From positions 79,697,477-79,761,476 of the forward strand of contig NC_073306.1 of assembly GCF_027595985.1 (NCBI RefSeq): a stretch of DNA of 64,000 nt, in the 5' to 3' direction. A program made the position numbers and the translations under genes. Source of the stretch: Sorex araneus (lineage: Eukaryota; Chordata; Mammalia; Eulipotyphla; Soricidae). The notes beneath the pieces are model-generated. The model saw only the letters and a program-made list of their open reading frames with translations, did not search any database and was not told where the DNA came from. This document shows positions 34,423 through 45,848 of the stretch, piece after piece; positions within the stretch are counted from its first letter, which is position 1; each line of letters begins with the position of its first letter.

Positions 34423-34605
34423 GGGGCTGGAGTGATAGCACAGCGGGTAGGGCATTTGTCTTGCATGCAGGCGACCTGGGTTTGATTCCCAGCATCCCAT
34501 ATGGTCCACTGAGCGCCGCCAGGAGTGATACCTGAGTGCATGAGCCAGGAGTAACCCCCGTGCAATGCCGGATGTGACCCAAAAAGCAAAACAAAACAAA
34601 AACAG
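34423..34605 (+). mobile_element. SOR SINE with TSD
   Basis: GGGGCTGGAGTGATAGCACAG head, normal body and a (CAAAA)n tail. TATCGTTCCCCC at 34411-34422 is repeated at 34606-34617. Confidence 0.97.
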
Positions 34606-34859
34606 TATCGTTCCCCCACCCGTCCAGCCCCCCACTTCCAACATATAAGTTATTAAGTTCACAGAGACATTAAGAGCACTTAAATGTAAGCACATAAAAA
34701 TTCAATGGGTACATTGAGAGCAGAGATTGGGATATTTTACACAGCCAATCAGCAGACACCCTTAAAGTATAAACTCAGGATAACTTCCTACTCTTGCCTA
34801 TGTTGCCTTCTACATCTTTTAAGACACAAACTTTTTATTCTTTCCTTTTCTGGGTGCAT

Positions 34860-36030
34860 TTTTGTTGGTCCTATTATGTATTCTACTCCTTTCTGGGCAC
34901 AATTTTGTTGCCCAGGAAAGTGTAGAATATTTATATTTTAAGACCTAAGTTGTGCTGCTCAGGGAACTATCTCAACGTTGGGGTTTTTTGCTAGGTGGAT
35001 GATCTCCCACACTTACCTACATGATTGCAACATCATACATCTGCACTAACATCTCTAAATTTCCCCTACCTTCTCAGCACTTGTAAGCCTGATTCTACAT
35101 GTGAGATCATGCATTATGAACTTTGGGGTGCCTAGTCAGTGCTCAGGGATCACTGCTGTGGTGCTAGGGGATTTGAACCGGGGTCAAATGTGCAAGGCAA
35201 ATGCCTTAACTGCTATACTATCTCTCTAGTTCACTCTATATATGTGTATGTGTATGTACAAGTATATATATGTGTGTATACATATATACACACATGTATA
35301 CACACACATATATATATATAAAGATATAATGTTTTGGGCTCACACCCAGCAGTGGTCTTCATAACTTACTATACTTGCTCTATGATCAAGGATCACTCCT
35401 GGATGTACTCGGGTAGTAGTGCTAGGTTGCTAGGGATTAAACCAGGGTCAGCAATGTGCAAGGCTGAGTATTCTCTCTGGCCCACTTAATGTGATTATCT
35501 GACAGAGAATAAATGTTCTACAGATTCCTTGCAAGTGACAGGATTATCTCATTGTGACTGCAAGATGTATATCACCTTATACTTCGTTCACTACGTATAT
35601 TCATGTGCTGAGAAACATTTGCTTTCCTATCTTGCCTATTGAGACTACTATTGCAACAAATGTGAAGATGTGTTTCTCTTCATAATTTATTTCCTTTGAG
35701 TATATGCCTGAAAGAGGGGCTGCTTTATGCTGAATATGGTAGTTCTAAACTTTAAAGAAACCTCCACTCTTTTTCATATGGCTGTGCCTTCAACTGTGTA
35801 TAAAGAATTTCCCTTTCTCACATCCTCACCAACATTTGTTATCTTTTTCATATCAATCACCCCAACAGGTGGGAAGAATATCCCATTGTAGTTCTGATAT
35901 GCATTTCCCTGATGACAAGGGATGATGAACTCCTTTTCATATACCTTTTGCTTATTTATTTTCCCTTTAGGAAAGTATTCAGGTCCTTTACTCACTTTTA
36001 AAATCAAGCCTCTGGTTGTTTTGTTTGTAC
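34860..36030 (-). mobile_element. Antisense L1 fragment with embedded SINE relics
   Basis: L1 phrases include AATTTCCCTTTCTCACATCC, CCAACATTTGTTATC, TGATATGCATTTCCCTGATG and CCTTTTGCTTATTTATTTTCC (35790-35980). Old antisense SINEs lie at 35117-35232 (GGATTTGAACCGGGGTC) and 35328-35483 (GGGCTCACACCCAGCAGTGG). The left boundary is uncertain. Confidence 0.6.
35233..35322. repeat. (TATG/TACA)n compound microsatellite
   Basis: Alternating purine-pyrimidine TATATG and CACATATA units between two old SINEs. Confidence 0.9.
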
Positions 36031-36038
36031 TGAATTCT

Positions 36039-36265
36039 AGCACAGTGCATAGGGCATTTGCCTTGCACGTGGCCAACCCAGGTTCGATTCCTCCCTCTCG
36101 GAGAGCCCGGCAAGCTACTGAGAGTATCCCTCCCGCATGGCAGAGCCTGGCAAGCTATTGCATATTTGATATGCCAAAAACAGTAACAAGTCTCACAATG
36201 GAGATGTTACTGGTGTCTGCTCAAGCAAATCGAAGAACAATGGGACAACAGTGCTACAGTGCTAC
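36039..36265 (+). mobile_element. Type B SINE, slightly 5'-truncated
   Basis: It starts at AGCACAGTGCATAGGGC, has CAGGTTCGATTCCTCCC and the type B body, and ends ACAGTGCTACAGTGCTAC. TGAATTCTA before and TAAATTCTA after look like an imperfect TSD. Confidence 0.9.
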
Positions 36266-36388
36266 TAAATTCTATGATAAATGCTATTGCCTTGAACCAT
36301 TTAATTCTGGAACAGTTTTTCACATAGTGATAGGTATTTGTAATTATTGATCAGGGAACCTGAGAGTGCTGCTGCAATTAAAAAAAAT

Positions 36389-36554
36389 TTTTTTTTTGGG
36401 TCACACCCAACAATACTCAGGGGTTACTCCTGGCTTTGCACTCAGGAATTATTCCTGGCGGTGCTCGGGGAACCATATGGGATGCTGGGAATCGAATCCG
36501 AGTTGGCCGTGTGCAAGGCAAATGCCCTACCCGCTGTGCTATCACTCCAGCCCC
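36389..36554 (-). mobile_element. SOR SINE, antisense
   Basis: A short poly-T, GGGTCACACCCAACAATAC, a complete body and CTATCACTCCAGCCCC. The flanks AAAATTT on both sides are compatible with a short TSD. Confidence 0.93.
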
Positions 36555-36601
36555 GCCCCCCAAAATTTAAAAACAAACAAACAAAAACCCAAGTGGTTCT
36601 G

Positions 36602-37640
36602 TGTTGTAAAAAACTAAGGCTCGCCGAGGGGCTCGAGCACTTGCGGGCTCTCCGGGCGGCTCTGTCTCACCACCCGCGTTCGGTGCCCCTGAACCGCTGT
36701 GTGTGCTGTCGGTCGAGGGCAGGCGATGGGAAGGAAGAAGGCCAGACTGGTTGCTCGATCAGTTTATTTCATTCTTTCTCTCCGATTCTCTCCCGCTCTC
36801 GGTCTCTCTCAGGATCTGTGGATCTGGCTCCCGTGGATCTGGCCCCCATGGATCTGGCCCGTGGATCTGGCCCCCCAACCCACTCTTACAGCCTAGTTAA
36901 ATCTCCACAGCATCAGGGGATTGGGGCATACACATAGGTGTGGTCCCCATCAATAGGGTAAGGTTCCTTTTCCTTAGGAGATGCTTCTCCTAGGACTTAA
37001 TTCTCTTTCAGCAGGAGGATCCACCCAAGGGCGGAGTCCCATGAATGTATTTCTCTTCTCCTCAGCCAGCAAACATATAAGAATTCATAATATTAATTAT
37101 TTTGTATAGACACAATAAGAGATGCATTAAAGCTTATAGAATTGCTCTCCTGGGGCCATCTCAATCTCAGACTACAGTGCTCAGGCCAGATCAGTCTTTC
37201 CTATCCCTGACAGGGTCCCAGTCTCATAATTACTATTGGATCATGACAGCATTTGTCTATGATCAAGCTCTTAACTTATAGTTAAGAATTAGGCACGTTG
37301 GCCAGGCCCATCTCGATGCCAGGGTAGCACATAACTCACCGCTTGCCCTGGATCCTTCCCGTCCCACGTCGGGACCCTACTTTGGGGTGCTAGGAACTGA
37401 GGGCAACTGAGGCTTAAGTGGAGAAAGCAGATGCCCGGGAGGGAATAATATTCGAGGCCAATTAATTCCCAAGTTATAAAAACATATTGTTTTCTTGTGT
37501 CTATACAAAACAGACATAGCTTTAAAGTAAATTATTCAAAAGGCACAAGAAGAGGAGAAAGGCAATATTAACTTATATAATATAAATTCAGTATCCTAGG
37601 AAGGTCTGACCTTGCAAATTAGCAGAGTCAGATTAAGGAA
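36602..37640 (-). mobile_element. Solo LTR-like element, antisense, about 1 kb
   Basis: Read on the minus strand this has LTR organisation: an AT-rich upstream half (U3-like), an AATAAA signal at 36768-36763, then a GC-rich R/U5-like stretch ending TTTTTTACAACA at 36602. A diverged second copy lies at 32310-32880, so it is a dispersed family. A GATCC-containing tandem repeat sits at 36812-36876. No gag, pol or env reading is seen. I could not find a clear TSD, and the right boundary is approximate. Class II retrovirus-like origin is a guess. Confidence 0.5.
36812..36876. repeat. GGATCTGG short tandem repeat inside the LTR-like element
   Basis: GGATCTG(T/G)-type units recur five times with spacers of 12 to 18 bases, including the variants CTCCCGT, CCCCCAT and CCCGT between them. 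A variable tandem repeat upstream of a polyadenylation signal (on minus) is common in LTR U3/R regions. Confidence 0.8.
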
Positions 37641-38794
37641 AAGCTGCGGATTAACTCTTGGGGAAGAGAGCATGGAGAAGTGATTATAGCTAAACAAAGG
37701 GATGGGAGAGATTCGGGAACACCTTGATGGGTATGACTGGGGTAAGCCTAAACTCTGGGGAAAACCGGGACAAGCTACTTGTGGCAAGGGGGGAAAGGAC
37801 AAAGTAATGTCATCCTACACTGGGTGAAAGCTGAAAGAACTTTGTTTGAAGGGGGAGAGTTCTCCCATTATACATAGGAAGCCTGAGGGATCCTTCTGGA
37901 GACCCTTGACCAATTGAGCTGACAGTCCAATACAAGGAAGGACCAAGAATGCAATGCTGCTCTGTCCTGTGGTATGGGAGTGACCCAAATCCCTCCAACA
38001 GTGCTTTAGAGCTTTCAAGGCCGCACCCAACAGTGCTCGGGGGACCACGTTGTGTTGGGTCAGCTACATACAACACTTGTGCCTTAATTCCTGTACCCCA
38101 AAGAATTCTAAGGGCAGTGGAAACAAAAATCAACAGGATCTCAAGCTACCATTCCAAACAGTGCTCCTGGCTCTGAAAAATACACCCACTCTGAAAAAAA
38201 CAAGAAGTGGAAAATCATGGAGGTTAAAATAATGTGTGATTAAAACACAGTGAAAGCTTTCAGAAGCTTCGAAGAACAGGTCTTTGTTACACAGCATGGG
38301 TGCATCTGCTGTGTGTGCGTGCACACACACACACACCCCAGTCTAGCCCCATTGTTGCTTTTGGTAAAAGGAAACAGACATACACACATATACACAATTT
38401 TCAGATATTTCATCTAAGACCATCTGAGGCAGTATTCCAAGTTGCCATCTGAGGCTTTTATTTTTTTTCTGCTTCTCATAAAATGCCAAAGGTGAAAAAA
38501 GCCAAAAAATGGCTCAAATAGGACTTCTTTGTTCTGGAAAACAAAACTATTTCTCACCTCCACCTTTCCAGATGGGAAATACAGTTAAAATTACAAAATG
38601 GCTCTGGGTATAGTTCAAAGCAATAATGATTTGTTGAATGCCATTTTGGACTAATGGATTCAATTACCATAAAAATTATGAGATGCCCACAGACTATATT
38701 ATTTTGGCCATGCCTGGCACAGTGCTTGGGCATCCTGCCTGCTGGTGCATAGTGATGTTTTCTTCTTAAACGCTTTACTGAAAAACCCACTCCT
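37641..38794. other. Mostly single-copy sequence
   Basis: No gene is recognised. A short antisense SINE-like relic (about 38012-38101; GCACCCAACAGTGCTCGG) and a GTGTGCGTG(CA)n run at 38312-38337 are present. Confidence 0.45.
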
Positions 38795-38967
38795 GGGGCT
38801 GGAGCGATAGTACAGCGGGTAGGGCAGTTGCCTTGCATGCGGCGGACCCAGGTTCAATTCCCAGCATCCCATATGGTCCTGTAAGCAATGCCAGCAGTAA
38901 TTCCTGAGTGCTGAGCCAGGAGTATCCCCTGTGAATCTCTGGGTGTGCCCCCCCCCAAAAAAAAAAG
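38795..38967 (+). mobile_element. SOR SINE
   Basis: GGGGCTGGAGCGATAGTACAG head, CCCATATGGTCCTGTAAGC body, GGGTGTG followed by a C run and an A run. The C run in the tail is a private change. Confidence 0.93.
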
Positions 38968-39004
38968 TCATCACAGTAGTTCTCTTTCTCTCTCTCCCCC
39001 CGCC

Positions 39005-39620
39005 CCCCTTTTGGGCACTATGGTTTGCAATACAGATACTGAGAGGTCATTACGTTTGGTCCTTTATCTACTTTCAGCAAACATCTCCCATCTTGAATGA
39101 TCCCGCCAACCATCATTGGCTTAGTGATCCCTTCTCTATTCCAGCTGTCTTCTCCCCCAGCTCATGAGACAGGATTTGAACTATGGGGCAATATTCCTGG
39201 TCCTTGTGTCTACTGTCCTTGGGTGTCAGTCTCATATTATTTTATATTCTACAAATAGTCATTCTATGTCCCTCTCTTTCTGTCTCATTTAACTTAGCAT
39301 GAGTTAAATTTAACTCATTTAAATTTCATGACTTCATCTCTCCTAAGAGCTGCATAGTATCCCATTGTGTAGATATACCACTGTTTCTTTAACCAGTCGT
39401 CTGTTCTTGGGCACTCGGGTTGTTTCCAGATTCGGCTATTGTGAACAGTGCTGCAATGAAAATACAGGTGCAGATGTCATTTCTACTGTGTTTTTTTGCA
39501 CCCTTGGGATATAGTCCCAAAAGTGGCATTGTGGGGTCATATGGAAGCTCAATTTCTAGTTTTTGAAGGAATGTCCAGCAGGTGTTCTTTCATTACAAAC
39601 TGGGGTTTAAAATCCAAAAG
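39005..39620 (-). mobile_element. L1 3' end, antisense
   Basis: GGGCACTATGGTTTGCAATAC, AACATCTCCCATCTTGAATG, GTATCCCATTGTGTAGATAT, GGTTGTTTCCAGATTCGGC, GTGAACAGTGCTGCAATG and TTGGGATATAGTCCCAAAAG follow the antisense L1 order. All frames are broken. Confidence 0.8.
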
Positions 39621-40526
39621 TCCTCTTTATAAAATGAGGTGACTTACAGTAGCATCCACCTTTCAGAGACAGAAATGTTCTTTCACACAATACATAGGTA
39701 CCATCTGGAGGCTTTATTTATTTTTACTAACCATGCCTCCTTGCTCCAACTTCTGTTTAAAACTGTGTCATTAGAAATACAAAGTTTCAACCCAGGTATC
39801 CTCAGGTCTTTGCACCACTGATGACTGAGAACTGCCAGTGGGGTCCTATTTGGGAGTGTCCAGTCACTCTCCACCCCCAGGGCAAAAATGGTATGAAACA
39901 GCTTCAACACCATATTCAACTCTCACACTATCCCACTATGTCGAAGTCATGATCAGTATCTATATATTCTGGCAAAGCTCAAATCTGACTATGCATTTCA
40001 GAATCTTAAAGAAGGGTTTTTGTCCTTGGCTAAGAGTAAGTTTGAGCAAAATTTCTGGTTATCATTTCTTTACTTCCCCGCAACATCCCCTAAAGATCCA
40101 GATAAGACTGTTCCAGAACACCTCAGCTGTCAATACGTCCCCTACCCAAGGAAAACCTCTGTTTCATGCATCAAATAGTTTGGTGGTAATACTGTTAAGT
40201 GGAATGAGAAGAGCTTCAACATCAGCCCCCATGGTGAAAAGTAAAAGCCCCTTAGTAACTGGCTTCTCCCATTCTGGAGGCTTACAACTCGAGATATCAA
40301 TGTTTTTTCACTGAGAGAACTGAGCTGGAGGACTGACTAGAAAAGCCAAAGAAAGCCTATTTGACACTTCAGAATGTCATTCATGACTGATTTTATCCTT
40401 TCCCCCTCCCTGCCTGAAAATTAAAATGTGATGTTATTTAGGCGACTAATTAGAATGTCCTCTCTGTATCTTATTCTGCACTGGGAAGACTGTAATCTCA
40501 GTGGGGTTTAAAGTTTGCTTTCTTAG
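39621..40526. other. Single-copy sequence
   Basis: No repeat is recognised. The longest frame (39838-40314, 158 codons) shows no family resemblance. The right end (about 40380-40490) has GAAAATTAAAATGTGATG and CGACTAATTAGAATG, and could be part of a conserved noncoding element. Confidence 0.4.
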
Positions 40527-40625
40527 GCTGAAGAGACAGTTCGGCAAGTAGGCTGCTTGCCTTGTACAAAGTCAAATGGAGTTCCATCCCTGGCACCACA
40601 TGTTCCCCAGAGCCCTGCCATTTTC
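40527..40625 (+). mobile_element. Old SINE relic
   Basis: CTGAAGAGACAGTTCGGCAAG, CTGCTTGCCTTGTAC and TCCATCCCTGGCACCACATG preserve the head and B box. The 3' half is lost. Confidence 0.6.
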
Positions 40626-40937
40626 CTCCTTCTTTCTTCTCCACATTAGCTGCTGTCAACTTGTGATGATACCATGTAACCCCCCTCCCCACCCGCTCCA
40701 CACACACACCACCCCACCCCAAACCACCAAGGATCTAATTCATTAATCCACAGCAATGGCTACAGTGACTAACAGAAGATAAGGTGTCTGGGTCACATGA
40801 CAACCTTTGATGTGTGGTACAAGAAAATGGTACAATAACTGACTTAGAGATATGTTCATTAATCAAAATCATTATTATTTACATGAAATAACTAGTCAAT
40901 GCTGAAAATGAACTACAACCAGCCAATCAAATCCAAT

Positions 40938-41590
40938 AACAAAAACATTTTATTAGTCATAAAGATACACGGGGAGTTGCAGAGATAGAAAGGCAGTCTA
41001 AAAGGGGAGTTGCATAGGGAGACAGATGAAGACTGGAGACAACGGAGGAGGACAAGAGACAATGGCAGAGGAAGATAGAGGCAAGAGAATAAAAGGAAAA
41101 GGAAGATGGATAAAAGGAAGACAACGGCAACAGACTAGAGACCAGGAGACAGAGACCGAGACTGAGGAAGAATGAGGCAGGAGACTGAAGTGAAGACAAA
41201 GACTTGGGGATAGAGAAGACACCGAGAGAAGACTAGATGCTGAAGACTAGATGTTGAGAATGAGAAGGTCGACGACGAGAAGAACTGAGACTTTGGGACA
41301 TTGAGGTCTGTGAGGAGACTTGGATGATGGAACTCTGATGACCGGGTCTACAGCCATAATGACGACTGTTCCATAGAGGGAGAGATCCGCCTGCTGCCCA
41401 TCCTTCGCCTGTCATTCCGAAGAGCCTATGAAGGGGTTCCCAGCCACGGAATGCTTCAGCCGTGTCCTACCCACGTGCAGGCCCACCACCGCAAACCTTC
41501 CCACCTGCTCCTTTATCTTCATTGTATCTTGTGGTATTGTGAAAACTCACATTTGATATAAAGTTATTAAGGCTTGCTCCTCAAGTCCAT
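40938..41590 (-). mobile_element. Candidate LTR or retroelement with a long pyrimidine-rich (minus strand) tract
   Basis: On the minus strand a GC-balanced segment is followed by about 350 bases of almost pure CT-rich sequence with repeated TCTTC, TCTCC and AGTCT words. It then reaches GACTAATAAAATG, a polyadenylation-signal context at 40957-40946. This order (unique, CT-rich, polyA signal) is reminiscent of some endogenous retroviral LTRs. No terminal repeats or coding sequence identified, so it could instead be a purine-rich low-complexity expansion. Confidence 0.35.
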
Positions 41591-41967
41591 GATCTCCCTA
41601 GGACAGATATTGAGTTTACTTGTCTCTAAGTTGCTTTGCTTGCTCATTTCTGTTCAGAGAAGCCCTTGTTCTTCCCAGAACACATTTCCACTTTTTCTCC
41701 TCTCACATCTTTCAAAGTTCCATTCAATGAAAATGATCTTGCTTCACTAAATGCTTAATTAAAAACTATATAAAACTTCCCTCTTCATCAAAAAATAGAT
41801 TATATATACATAGAATTGCACAGAAATCCAGAGAAATTGCATACCAGAGAGAATTTTTATTAATAGTAAGATTAAAGTAACAGAGAGGACATTTCTGATC
41901 AATCTACAATTAGATTAGAAGCTAGTAATAAAATAAGTGAAAAATGTTTACCAAATACACTTAGGCT

Positions 41968-42113
41968 TTAGGGGTTTTGTGGGAGGGCATACTCAAGGTT
42001 TACTCTGGCTCTGTGCTCAGGGACAACTCCTGCCTAAGAAGACATATGGAGTATTTGGGATTGAATACAGTTTGGCCCTGTGCAAGTACCTATTATACTA
42101 TTACTTCTGGCCT
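41968..42113 (-). mobile_element. Old SOR-like SINE, antisense
   Basis: CTCTGGCTCTGTGCTCAGGG, AGTATTTGGGATTGAATAC and ACTATTACTTCTGGCC, moderately decayed. Confidence 0.65.
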
Positions 42114-42294
42114 TTGCATCAAGTACATTTAGAAATATAAAGGAACATTTATAAACTATTACAAATGACATTATAAAAGATGTAGGGGTGCATTACTTAA
42201 AATCAATATTATATATATTTTATATATTACATTAACTTCACCACTGAAAGTGTTTTCCTATTTTTCTCCATACATTTGTTGAGAAGGCAGAATC

Positions 42295-42660
42295 TCCAGC
42301 CCCCGTGCCAGACTGTCTTCACTGGGGCACCCTCAGAGGGGGGCAGGTTGAGTCTCCCTCCCTGCCCCAAGCAGAGCCCTGGCAGCTGAAAACCTTCAGA
42401 ACCCAGCCACGGTCATTTTCAAGGCCACTCTCCACACGCTCGGACGAGCTCACCCATGAAGAAACCGGCAGAGGAACCAGGCTATGCGAGACCCGTGACC
42501 GAAATCCAAGCTTGCTCAGATCAGGACTGGGTCTCCTCACCCAGATCCCCAGTTTTCCAGCAGCTTGGCAGTCACACCCACAAACATCCCCACCACCATG
42601 TAATCTCATCAATGGCCAAGATCCAGAGACTACAAAACAAAGCTCCTGGAAGAGAAGGAT
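42295..42660 (+). repeat. Unclassified dispersed repeat, copy 1
   Basis: It aligns by eye to 43540-43890 in the same orientation. Shared landmarks include CAGACTGTCTTCACTGG / CAGGCTGTCTTTACCGG, CTCACCCATGA, GTGACCGAAATC / ATGACCGAAATC, CAGCAGCTTGGCAGT and ATCTCATCAATG. It is GC-rich and has no long frame. It may be an L1 5' region or an LTR fragment. Confidence 0.6.
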
Positions 42661-42670
42661 GCAGAATCTT

Positions 42671-42838
42671 GCATGGCAGTGCCTGGCAAGCTACCTGTGG
42701 TGTATTTGATACGCCAAAAACAGTAATAATAATGGGCCTCATTCCCCTGACCCTGAACGTAACGAGGACCAATGGAGACGTTACTGGCACCCGCTTGAGC
42801 AAATGGATGAGCAACAGGAGGACAGTGTTACAGTGACA
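42671..42838 (+). mobile_element. Type B SINE variant, 5'-truncated
   Basis: It begins at GCATGGCAGTGCCTGGCAAG and carries TACGCCAAAAACAGTAATAA. It has the insert segment CCTCATTCCCCTGACCCTGA also seen at 29.75 kb, then GAGACGTTACTGGCACCC and a GTTACAGTGAC end. Confidence 0.85.
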
Positions 42839-43539
42839 AAGATACATAAATTCTCTCCCAGGGATAAAACTGGACAAAAAAATGTTTTTTAATTTATTGT
42901 ATGTGTGTTTCTAACAATGATGTAGTTTTACTACTAATGGATTGTTCTTATTCACCTTGGTAAGACTCAATCACACTTTACCACAAAAAGCACCTAACGC
43001 TTACTTACAGGGTGGAGGCTGAGACTGGACAGTGAGATTTTGTTCTGCCAAGGTCATTCAGCAGTGTGTGACTGGTAAGCTCAATATGAATAGCATGGTA
43101 GCAGTACAGAATTACTTCCTAAGAATCCATTTACTAAGGTTCAGTATAAGCTTTTAGCCAGTTACAAATAGCTGTCTTTTCAAGATATAAGACAGGAATT
43201 GGAAGTAAATTTGAAAGCAAGGAGGGTATCCAGCCATCACCCAAGATGTATTTTATGAGTAGGACCCATGCCTTTTGGGTGGATTCTGGCAGTAACATGA
43301 TAAATGCCATTTTGTTTTTTAAAAAATCATCTTTCACGGAGAGTAAAGATTGATTATGATGAAAAATACATGTTCCTAGATATGGACATAAAAGAGATCT
43401 GGAAATTTGGAAATGAGAGATGTGGGGCATGCATAGTATATTTGTGAAATAGTGCTCTGCTCAAAAAAATAAGCAAAGGGAGACAACCTGGAACTGCACC
43501 AATAGTGTTTCTCATGAGTGATTAGGCTTCTCAATGCCC

Positions 43540-43890
43540 CCACACCAGGACAGGCTGTCTTTACCGGAGCAACTTGGAGGAGTGGATGAGTTTCCCTCCT
43601 GGCTCCAACAGAGCCAGAGCAGCCAAAGACCTCTAGAATTCAAACACTGCCCTGCTCACAGCTGCTCTCCACAGGCTTGGATGAGACTCACCCATGAGTG
43701 AATCTGCAGAAAACCCATGAGTGAATCTGTGCAAAACCCCAGGTCCAAGGGATCCATGACCGAAATCTCAAAGCTTGCTACAAGTGGGAATGGGCCCCCC
43801 TCCTCCCATCTCCCTAGTTTACCAGCAGCTTGGCAGTTATGTCCACAAGCTTCTCCTGGCACTGTATGATCTCATCAATGTATAATTATT
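43540..43890 (+). repeat. Unclassified dispersed repeat, copy 2
   Basis: Second member of the pair with 42295-42660 (landmarks given there). It has an internal 27-base tandem duplication around 43687-43740 (CCCATGAGTGAATCTG twice). No SINE follows it, so the SINE next to copy 1 is a separate insertion. Confidence 0.6.
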
Positions 43891-44094
43891 CTAATTTTTA
43901 GAATTCCTGGAGTGTGTGGCCAAAACTCTCATACTCTACACCACTGAGTACCCAAACAAGGGCTTAACGGCTCCAGGATGAAATACAACAATCTTCACAC
44001 ACTTTCCTCTTAAGAAACTTTATTGGACCATTTTTAGAGGATTATTCATAACAAACAACATTGTTTCAGTTCTGCTTTGGGGGGCATTGTTTGG

Positions 44095-44222
44095 AATTTT
44101 GGGTGGAAATGTTCAAAATATGGTGGTGGGAAGGTGCAATGGTGGTGAGACTGGTGACTGAATATTAAATGTAATGAATTATTATGACAAACTTTATGAA
44201 CTAAAATTTTGTTTCTATTGCA
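44095..44222 (+). mobile_element. L1 3'-tail relic
   Basis: GGTGGGAAGGTGCAATGGTGG, ACTGAATATTAAATGTAATG and ACAAACTTTATGAACT parallel the L1 tails at 6.2 and 57.3 kb. Confidence 0.55.
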
Positions 44223-45219
44223 CACATTATGTGTTAACACTTCACTTTCTCTTTATAGGCATCAGAGCATATAACGGACCATAAAACTACCACAAAGAGT
44301 GTACCAGGGGGATGTGTTCTCCTAAAGAACACATCTTCAGGACTGAAAACTAACAACTCTCAGAGAAGTCAATTGTCCAAACATCTAAAACATCTGTGAC
44401 AAAGTGCAGAAAGTTATATTTGATAAGAACAATGTTGGTTGCTACTGAGTGGAAGCACTATTTGGACATGGCAGGGGATGCTGAGTGTGCCAGAGCATCA
44501 GGGAGAGGACTATGCATACCCATTTCACACTCTGCCATGTCATTCCAGTGCATGCAGTCTGTTGTGATAAGGGCATTTACATCCTAGAAATTGGTAAATA
44601 CTTCAGTCAGGTCCCTGGGCACACCTCTTGATATGCCTGGGATACCTGTTAGGGAATCTGTCCCAGCACACCACTGTGCAGTAGATCAAAACTTCCTGAA
44701 TATGTCATTCTGACCAAAGATTAACTTGTGACTCCACAAGTACAAGAGGATATCGGTTGTAACATGCTGTCTGAAGTCAAAGCAGCTACTCGTATCTTCC
44801 ATAATACCTAAGAACATAAACAGTTCAATCTCAGCCTCCTTTACATCCTTAGTTCTCCAGGATCCAAGCTCTAAGTATGAAAAACTTGGCACTGGTCTAA
44901 TGCCTCAGGGTTCTCAGACTCAGACAGTTTAAATCCTTTGGAAGTCAAAGGCTGTATTATGAAAAAGGAGTTTTGATTAAAATATTCCACTGATGCCAAA
45001 TGTTTGTTTGAAAAATCTCCGAAGGCTGCTACAAACACCATACAGATCACAGATGCCAAAGAAAATCAGACTCAATTCAAAATTGTGTCAACTGACAAAG
45101 CTAAAAATGAAGACTTCTCTCCTACCCCACAGTTGTTCAGAGTTTAATTAGCTAAATGCTATGATTATATTGATCTGTACATGATTCTCATTTTTAATGA
45201 GCTTTTTCATCTTCTTTAT
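44223..45219. other. Single-copy or unrecognised sequence
   Basis: No repeat is recognised. Several partly overlapping frames of 60-70 codons occur on both strands, which could be a decayed processed pseudogene, but I recognise no protein in any frame. Confidence 0.35.
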
Positions 45220-45233
45220 GGTACTTACTGTTT

Positions 45234-45411
45234 TTTTTTTCTTTTTCTTTTTGGGTCACACCTGGCGATGCACAGGGGTTACTCCTGGCTTTGCACTCAG
45301 GAATTACTCCTGGCTGTGCTCAGGGGACCATATGGGATACTGGGAATCGAACCCGGGTCGGCCGCATGCAAGGCAAACGCCCTACCCGCTGTGCTATCAC
45401 TCCAGCCCCAC
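45234..45411 (-). mobile_element. SOR SINE, antisense, with TSD
   Basis: A near-consensus copy. GGTACTTACTGTTT is at 45220-45233 and again at 45412-45425. Confidence 0.97.
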
Positions 45412-45609
45412 GGTACTTACTGTTTGGCCCCAATGTTCTCCAGTAGAGACTTTGCAATTTGTGTTATTCATCACATTTCAACAAAAAGCTCCTCATGTCA
45501 CAAACAGTAAACATTTTGGGCAATAACAATGACTTGTATGTGTTGTTGGGGGTCAAACTCAGAGTCCCAAATATAAAAGACATATGTTGTACTCAAGAAC
45601 AACTGTCCC

Positions 45610-45817
45610 GGGCCGGAGTGATAGCACAGCGGGTAGGGCGTTTGCCTTGCATGCGGCTGACTCAGGTTCGATCCCCGGCATCCCATATGGTCCCCCAAGC
45701 ACCACCAGGAATAACTCCTGAGTGCAAAGCCAGGAGTAACCCCTGAGCATCGCTGGGTGTGACCCAAGAAGCAAAAAAAAAAAAAAAAATAAAATAAAAT
45801 AAAATAAAAAAAATAAA
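45610..45817 (+). mobile_element. SOR SINE with TSD and (AAAAT)n tail
   Basis: GGGCCGGAGTGATAGCACAG head, GGTTCGATCCCCGGCATCCC, full body, and a tail that has grown into AAAAT repeats. AACAACTGTCCC at 45598-45609 is repeated at 45818-45829. Confidence 0.97.
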
Positions 45818-45848
45818 AACAACTGTCCCAGTCCAGCAATGCTTTGTT

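Noticed and set aside
39838..40314. 158-codon open frame in single-copy DNA
   Set aside because: No family resemblance, no splice or promoter context, ordinary composition. A frame of this length can arise by chance in 64 kb.
44223..45150. Possible processed pseudogene
   Set aside because: Open stretches scattered in several frames hinted at decayed coding sequence, but I could not recognise any protein and no poly-A or TSD was found.
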